NCBI GenBank assembly: GCA_947566125.1
Contig: CANOIR010000015.1
Location: forward strand, 1 to 53,412
Length of the DNA: 53,412 nt
Origin: an uncultured Ruminococcus sp.
Lineage (GTDB): Bacteria > Bacillota > Clostridia > Oscillospirales > Ruminococcaceae
Direction: 5' to 3'
The notes beneath the pieces were generated by a model, which saw only the letters and a program-made list of their open reading frames with translations, was not told the DNA's origin and did not search any database. The position numbers and the translations under genes are program-made. Below, in pieces: positions 48,976 through 53,412 of the stretch (within the stretch, counting starts at the first letter, position 1; each line of letters opens with the position of its first letter).

Positions 48976-51900
48976 TTAATCCTTAACAGGAAGTTCCTTG
49001 ATCTGTTCAGACAGACGCTGCAACAAAGCATTTGCATCTCTACCATTGATTTCTGGATCAGAGATAAAGCACTGTGCATTTGCCAACTGCTGGTCATTGA
49101 ATTCCATTGAACCTGCAATGTACTTGTTCAAGTATACGAGGTCAATCATAGAAAGTGTACCATCAAGGTTTGTATCACCATAAAGAACATCGTCTGGATT
49201 ATGCTTAGTAGTAGATGTTGTTGTAGTTGTTGTATCAGAAGAAGCAGTTGTCTTAGATGATGTTGTACCGTCAACATTTGGAGCTTCATCTTCGAGGAAT
49301 GAAGAGATCCAAACCAGAGGAGAGTTCCAGTTAATTGTACATTCGTTTACAGACCAAGCCTCAGACTGGTCAAGGTAACAAAGCATAGGAGCAACTTCGC
49401 CAGCCTTGTAGCCCTTACCCTGAATCATAGGATCCTGCATTTCGGAGTTGTTACCACCGGAGAGAACGCCACGTGGAGCAGATGGGAAGCTTGAATCAAG
49501 CTCATTAGACCACCATCTGTGGTGTGGGTGCTCAAGGTGATGTTCACCGTAACCAGAAACGTAAGACATTTCGAGGAGGTTTCTACCGAAGATATAGTCC
49601 ATAGCAGTAGATACACCGCTGATGTACTTAGGATCATGTTCAATATCATATGCCAGACCCATTACCATAGCGTTGTTAACAACCATGGAGTTAGAGCCCC
49701 ATTCATAACCGTTTTCAAGAGTCTTCTTTTCGAGTCCGCTGCCGTCCTTGTTGAACTGAGCAATTGACCATACTGTTGTTTCATAGTCATGACCAACATA
49801 AGGAACACCGAAGTCAGAATCATCTTCAAGCTTAATGAAGTAGTCAGCAGCATTCTTAACGCTGTTCTGAATTGTTGTGAGTTCTTCCTGAGTGATCAAG
49901 CCCTTTTCGAGCAGCTTGTCGCCATTGATAGAAAGTGACAGTGTACCGAGTGAGCTTAATGTACCCCATGTAAATGCAGATGCTGTACCGTTGTTTTCAC
50001 CGCCGTAGAGAGCTGTAGAAACGCCGTAGCACTTACCTGTCTTGTCGTCATAACCGAGCATATCTGTCTTGTAATCAGCCTTTTCAGAAGTGATGTACAA
50101 TTCACAAGCTGCCCAATAGAATTCGTCAGTTACATCTGTATCGCCGTAAGGACCACCGCCCTTGTTCTGTGTCAGAGGAGCATACAGTGATACGTGATCA
50201 GCGTTCTGATCCGGAACAGTTACATATGGCTTGTAGCTATCCTTAGCAGCCTTGTAAGCCTTTTCAGCAAGTGCCAAACAATCAGAAGCTTCAGAAGCAT
50301 TATAAGGCTTAATAAGTCTTGAATACTGAGCCAGAGCAGCAGCAAAGTTCAAAGTAGCTGCATATGTCTTTGGCTTAACAATACGAGTAAGTTCGCCTGC
50401 ATTTGTTTTTTCAGTAGCATCAGCAGGAGATACAGCAAGAGCTGTCCACTTGTAGTCGTGAAGCTTGTGGTAAACCATACCGTCAGATGGATCCTGCATT
50501 GTCTTGAAGAAGTCGATTTCAACACCTACTTCGTCAAGGATGTCAGGTGTGCCGTTTCCAGCTTCAGGAACCTTTACAGTCTTACCTGCATCATCCCACT
50601 TAGAAACATCGCCCTTATTTACATCACGGTCAAATATAGAAAGCAGAGTCCAGATAGAAACACCGCCGTTAACTACGTACTTACCGTGGTCACCAGCATC
50701 GTACCAGCCGTTTGCACCTTCTTTGATTGAACCGTTTGTCTTTTCAACATCAGCATCAGTAGGAATGATGTAAACCCACTTAGACTGAATGTAAGCTTCA
50801 GTATTAGCGTGACCAGCTTTACGAGCGAGGTCGCTTGCAGAAGCCTTAGGACCATCCGGGTCAGCAGATGCAATGTACTCAGACTTAATATCAACACCTG
50901 AACGGTTCTGATAGAAGTAGTTCATAGCCTCTGTTGTCAGATTACCGTAAATGTCATTACCGATGTCAAATGGCAGAGATGTCTTGCCATCACAAGTAAT
51001 TGTATAACCTGTACCCTCTTCAGTAACCTCAGAGAAGTCGATAACCTGGTTGTAAGTCTGAGATGCATCACAAAGTGTGCTGCCGCCTGTTGTCTTGCCC
51101 TCATATACTGTAGTTCCGCTGGAATTCTTAACCTGGAAATCCTTAGGTGTAGAATCAGCCTTGTCACCAAGTACGAGTGTAGCCTTCTTAGCAAGCTTAG
51201 GGAAGTAACCCATCTGGTTTACTTCTATACCTGTAGCTACATACTCATCTTCATGAACATAGTCAGACTTATCATCAGTCATATCAATAAGACACATATT
51301 ATCAAACTTGATAAGTTTGCCCTCATTTATACAAATAAAATCTTGACCAAACTGAGGTGTTGTACCGCCAAGGTGGAATGTCCATTCACCAACGCCATCA
51401 ACATCATACTTAGGCTGGAATTCGTAAGCATATGTTGTCCACTGGTTTGACGGTATGGGGTTGTTTTTCCAAGCGTCCCATCCCATACCATAATCAATGT
51501 TCTGACCGGATGGAGAAGCAGCTCTCAGAGCAGCTTCAATTCCTGCCATATCCTTGCCTTCAACATCAGAATACTTCAGCCCGAGCTGCTGACCGTTGCC
51601 GTGCCACAGTTCCTTATCATCATCAGTCATATCACCGAATTTTGCATAAATTCTTGCGTTTGAATCATCTGTCCATACAGAATATGTAAGACGATAAGTA
51701 TGACTGCTTTCCATTGTCAGACCTCTGTGACGGAACTGACAGTCCCAACGACCTTCACCATTGTTAGATACGCCGCCTGGGTTTGTAATAAGAATGTTAT
51801 AGCAACCTTCTGCTATATCAAACTTCATTGTACCAGTTGCAGATTCGCAGATGTGCCAAGGCAAACCAGCGCCATCATTAAAGTCACCGGCACCAAGTTC

Positions 51901-52011
51901 CTCACCTGCAAAAGCAGTGAGTGATGTCATACCAGCCATAAGTGCAGATGCGGACATTGCAGCTGCCATTACGCCTGAGAGCAATCTCTTGCTCATTTTT
52001 TTGTTTGGCAT
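48976..52011 (-). CDS. Secreted GH9 cellulase: CBM4-like, Ig-like, GH9, dockerin (1011 aa)
   Basis: Large secreted endoglucanase built for a cellulosome. Signal peptide (MPNKKMSKRLLSGVMAAAMS, to about 36), CBM4-type jelly roll (GAGDFNDGAGLPWHICESAT, about 38-245), CelD-type Ig-like domain (about 257-345), GH9 barrel (about 355-905) with the catalytic base in NGWYDAGDHGKYVVNGG (near 437) and the acid in NECTINWNSPLVW (near 889), plus HHRWWSNE. A Thr/Ser linker follows, then a type I dockerin (about 941-1011): GDTNLDGTLSMIDLVYLNKY is a good calcium loop, the second (DPEINGRDANALLQRL) is degenerate. Its own promoter and 170-nt leader lie upstream. AAGGAGG site. It should bind a cohesin such as that of the neighbouring protein. 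Confidence 0.96.
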   Translation of the reverse strand: MPNKKMSKRLLSGVMAAAMSASALMAGMTSLTAFAGEELGAGDFNDGAGLPWHICESATGTMKFDIAEGCYNILITNPGGVSNNGEGRWDCQFRHRGLTMESSHTYRLTYSVWTDDSNARIYAKFGDMTDDDKELWHGNGQQLGLKYSDVEGKDMAGIEAALRAASPSGQNIDYGMGWDAWKNNPIPSNQWTTYAYEFQPKYDVDGVGEWTFHLGGTTPQFGQDFICINEGKLIKFDNMCLIDMTDDKSDYVHEDEYVATGIEVNQMGYFPKLAKKATLVLGDKADSTPKDFQVKNSSGTTVYEGKTTGGSTLCDASQTYNQVIDFSEVTEEGTGYTITCDGKTSLPFDIGNDIYGNLTTEAMNYFYQNRSGVDIKSEYIASADPDGPKASASDLARKAGHANTEAYIQSKWVYIIPTDADVEKTNGSIKEGANGWYDAGDHGKYVVNGGVSIWTLLSIFDRDVNKGDVSKWDDAGKTVKVPEAGNGTPDILDEVGVEIDFFKTMQDPSDGMVYHKLHDYKWTALAVSPADATEKTNAGELTRIVKPKTYAATLNFAAALAQYSRLIKPYNASEASDCLALAEKAYKAAKDSYKPYVTVPDQNADHVSLYAPLTQNKGGGPYGDTDVTDEFYWAACELYITSEKADYKTDMLGYDDKTGKCYGVSTALYGGENNGTASAFTWGTLSSLGTLSLSINGDKLLEKGLITQEELTTIQNSVKNAADYFIKLEDDSDFGVPYVGHDYETTVWSIAQFNKDGSGLEKKTLENGYEWGSNSMVVNNAMVMGLAYDIEHDPKYISGVSTAMDYIFGRNLLEMSYVSGYGEHHLEHPHHRWWSNELDSSFPSAPRGVLSGGNNSEMQDPMIQGKGYKAGEVAPMLCYLDQSEAWSVNECTINWNSPLVWISSFLEDEAPNVDGTTSSKTTASSDTTTTTTSTTKHNPDDVLYGDTNLDGTLSMIDLVYLNKYIAGSMEFNDQQLANAQCFISDPEINGRDANALLQRLSEQIKELPVKD

Positions 52012-52183
52012 AAATTATCCTCCTTAAAGATATAATAAATATAATTTTTTTTAGAAATGCTCATGCATTTCAGCTTATAACGTAATCCCCTAACGGAGAA
52101 AATCCGAAGGCAGACCCCTCAACCGTTTAATTTCACCTCACACAACAAAACTAATAAACGGTTCATTTGCCTATCTTCTTGTT
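52012..52183 (-). promoter_or_regulatory. Structured 5' leader of the GH9 gene
   Basis: From about 52183 the minus strand runs 170 nt to the ATG. Visible stems: AACCGTTTA (52163-52155) with TAAACGGTT (52129-52121), the short CGGA/TCCG hairpin at 52094-52106, two GGGG-containing single strands on either side of it, and GAAATGC-ATGA-GCATTTC nearer the gene. It matches no riboswitch I know and no terminator is present; control of translation or mRNA stability is possible. Confidence 0.4.
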
Positions 52184-52189
52184 GCCATT

Positions 52190-52218
52190 ATTATAACATA
52201 AGAGTAATAAAATGTAAA
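52190..52218 (-). promoter_or_regulatory. Promoter of the GH9 gene
   Basis: TTTACA (52218-52213), 17 bp, TATAAT (52195-52190). Confidence 0.75.
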
Positions 52219-52302
52219 GCTATTTTCCTAAACTTCAGTAATTTTTTATAAAGGCGATAGAAGATTTTTGTTTATTTTGACTATAACTTTTTGAACAAAA
52301 AT

Positions 52303-52346
52303 GTCAAAAAATAAGGACTGCATGAATCGCTCCATGCAGTCCTTAA
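52303..52346 (-). terminator. Terminator of the scaffoldin-like gene
   Basis: AAGGACTGCATG (52313-52324) and CATGCAGTCCTT (52333-52344) form a perfect 12-bp stem; on the minus strand TTATTTTTTG follows. It isolates the GH9 gene as a separate unit. Confidence 0.88.
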
Positions 52347-52365
52347 CTTATAAATTCAATTCTTC

Positions 52366-53412
52366 TTAATTTTCAGGAAGTGAAGGAATGAAGTCTACGA
52401 GGTATCTCATAAGTGACATGAGGTCATCGCTGTTGATTTCATTGATATTAACGCTTCCATCGTCCTTACAAGTTGCATTTCTCATAGCCTGTGGGTTAAG
52501 TGTAATCTGACCAAGCAGATACTTGTTCAGGCAAATAATATCCTGTACACCTACTCTGCCGTCAAGGTTTGTATCACCAATAAGGTCATTCCATACTATT
52601 TCACCGCTAGTAGTTGTTGCTGTTGTAGTTGAGGTTGTAGTTGTTGTAGTTGTTGTGCCAGTGCCGGATGTTGTAGTTGCTGTAGTAGTTGTAGTTGAAG
52701 CTGTTGTAGTAGTTGTGGTTGTAGTTGTTGTAGTGGTGGTTGTAGTTGTTGTGATTGTAGTTGTTGTAGTTGTTGTTTCAGTTGGAATGATAATGTTGAT
52801 TACACCAGAAACATAATTTGTTGGAAGTCTATCTTCACTAGCCAGAACTGCTTCACATTTTGGTGAGCCAAGTGCTGGGTTGAGTTCTGGATCAAAATCA
52901 AGCGGGAATGAATAATATGAACCATGCTCTGCATCAGTTTGAAGTGTCAAACCAGCCTTTTCTGCTGCTGCTATTACAGTTTCCTTATCAGCTACATCAT
53001 AGAACATTGTAGCAATTGAGCTACCGTCTTCTGCTGCATCTACGCCGAATATTGCAGAACCTGCAATCAACATTTCATTCGCTGTAAATACCATATCTGC
53101 AAAGTCAGGATATGCTTCACCAAATTCCATGCCCATGTTGCCTGCTGCTGTTGGCTTGATTGCTCCGTTTGTAAGAGCTGATGACTTCATTGTCAGCTTG
53201 AGAGCTGTCAAATCACCTGGGTCATTGTATACTCTTGGGATAATGCCAAAGTCTGTATCGCCAGCATTTACCCAATATTCGCCTGCTTCCCATGTATAAT
53301 CTGTAGGAAGTTCAACAGGATCTTTTACAATAATATTGATAATACCGGAAACATATGTTGTTGGAAGTCTATCTTCACTAGCCAGAACTGCTTCACATTT
53401 TGGTGAGCCAAG
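52366..53412 (-). CDS. Scaffoldin-like protein, C-terminal part: repeated cohesin-like module, Thr linker, dockerin (partial, 348 aa)
   Basis: The frame is open to the right edge (1047 nt, 349 codons with stop); the start is outside. At least two copies of a module are present: LGSPKCEAVLASEDRLPT recurs exactly 180 codons apart. One complete module runs from DYTWEAGEYWVNAGDTDFG through VYNDPGDLTALKLTMKSSAL, IAGSAIFGVDAAEDGSSIA and TMFYDVADKETVIAAAEKAG to YVSGVINII. The strand pattern and phrases match Ruminococcus-type cohesins. A linker of about 55 mostly Thr residues follows, then a dockerin with GDTNLDGRVGVQDIICLNKY and a second loop DDGSVNINEINSDDLMSLMR. A protein with cohesins and a dockerin is a scaffoldin that is itself anchored to a second one. 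Cohesin identity is inference from pattern. Confidence 0.7.
   Translation of the reverse strand, partial: LGSPKCEAVLASEDRLPTTYVSGIINIIVKDPVELPTDYTWEAGEYWVNAGDTDFGIIPRVYNDPGDLTALKLTMKSSALTNGAIKPTAAGNMGMEFGEAYPDFADMVFTANEMLIAGSAIFGVDAAEDGSSIATMFYDVADKETVIAAAEKAGLTLQTDAEHGSYYSFPLDFDPELNPALGSPKCEAVLASEDRLPTNYVSGVINIIIPTETTTTTTTITTTTTTTTTTTTTTTTTASTTTTTATTTSGTGTTTTTTTTSTTTATTTSGEIVWNDLIGDTNLDGRVGVQDIICLNKYLLGQITLNPQAMRNATCKDDGSVNINEINSDDLMSLMRYLVDFIPSLPEN
52606..52779 (-). repeat. Low-complexity threonine codon run
   Basis: Near-continuous ACN codons coding about 55 residues, mostly Thr with a few Ala, Ser, Ile and Gly. It links the repeated module to the dockerin. Such runs are prone to slippage, so length may vary between strains. 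Confidence 0.9.
52801..52872 (-). repeat. Direct repeat copy 1 of the module boundary
   Basis: This 72-nt stretch recurs at 53341-53412, offset by exactly 540 nt. The last 53 nt are identical, the first 19 differ at a few bases. Confidence 0.95.
53341..53412 (-). repeat. Direct repeat copy 2 of the module boundary, at the window edge
   Basis: Upstream copy of the repeat at 52801-52872 in the coding direction; the window ends inside it, so further modules probably continue beyond. Confidence 0.95.

Noticed and set aside
52012..52183. M-box or cyclic-di-GMP riboswitch before the GH9 gene
   Set aside because: A short CCGTTAGG-like match exists, but the conserved core of either class is absent.
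52523..52816. 97-residue valine-rich plus-strand frame
   Set aside because: It is the reverse reading of the threonine linker (ACN codons read as valine).
1..53412. CRISPR array, prophage, insertion sequence with transposase or rRNA operon
   Set aside because: No regularly spaced repeats, integrase, transposase, capsid or rRNA sequence found anywhere in the window.

Overview
The window looks like a chromosomal segment of a Gram-positive, low-GC anaerobe of the Ruminococcus / Oscillospiraceae group. This rests on several signs: strong AGGAGG-type ribosome sites, TTGACA-17-TATAAT promoters, an S-box in front of metK, an intact spoIIAA-spoIIAB-sigF operon, rubrerythrin under a PerR-like regulator, and dockerin-bearing secreted proteins with long threonine linkers at the right end. 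Ruminococcus-type cellulosome bacteria fit best. The species cannot be fixed from sequence reading alone.

Layout. 1-802: small-protein/XRE regulator pair with operator-like inverted repeats. 858-7261: foldase-like lipoprotein, zinc-ribbon protein, MreB-like actin, ComF and RecD2. 7394-9800: perR-rubrerythrin-CLC operon (the CLC looks like the fluoride/proton clade). 9806-12445: HD protein, SDR, two tRNA-Ser genes and a nitroreductase behind a terminator-ended leader. 12547-15813: rpiB, tsaB, tsaE, fhs. 16064-18823: GHL10 lipoprotein, metK with SAM-I riboswitch. 18824-25964: ABC exporter, gap, a sensor-like protein, gpsA-plsY-der. 26069-28933: rpmF-yceD, a 168-bp MITE-like palindrome, a P-loop protein, pgi. 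28975-35897: a DacF homologue and an HPr homologue that have both lost catalytic residues, then mtaB and purL. 35963-39443: spoIIA operon, a second small-protein/XRE pair, ECF sigma/anti-sigma pair. 39467-48808: HAD phosphatase, RNA methyltransferase, PBP1A, BofC-like protein, greA-lysS, membrane protein and endonuclease IV. 48976-53412: secreted GH9 cellulase with dockerin and the 3' part of a scaffoldin-like protein.

How the genes work together. Most of the window is housekeeping: glycolysis (pgi, gap), one-carbon and SAM metabolism (fhs, metK), phospholipid precursors (gpsA, plsY), t6A/ms2t6A tRNA modification (tsaB, tsaE, mtaB), wall synthesis and ribosome assembly. The most distinctive system is at the right edge. 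The C-terminal gene carries a module with an exact 540-nt (180-codon) period that reads like a divergent cohesin, followed by a roughly 55-residue threonine linker and a dockerin. It sits beside a CBM-Ig-GH9-dockerin enzyme that has its own promoter and a structured 170-nt leader. This is the signature of a cellulosome locus with a possibly new cohesin type.

Other points worth attention are the palindromic mobile-element-like repeat at 26819-26986, two small-protein/XRE modules of the same design, a recurring terminator hairpin family, and the paired loss of catalytic residues in the DacF-like and HPr-like proteins.
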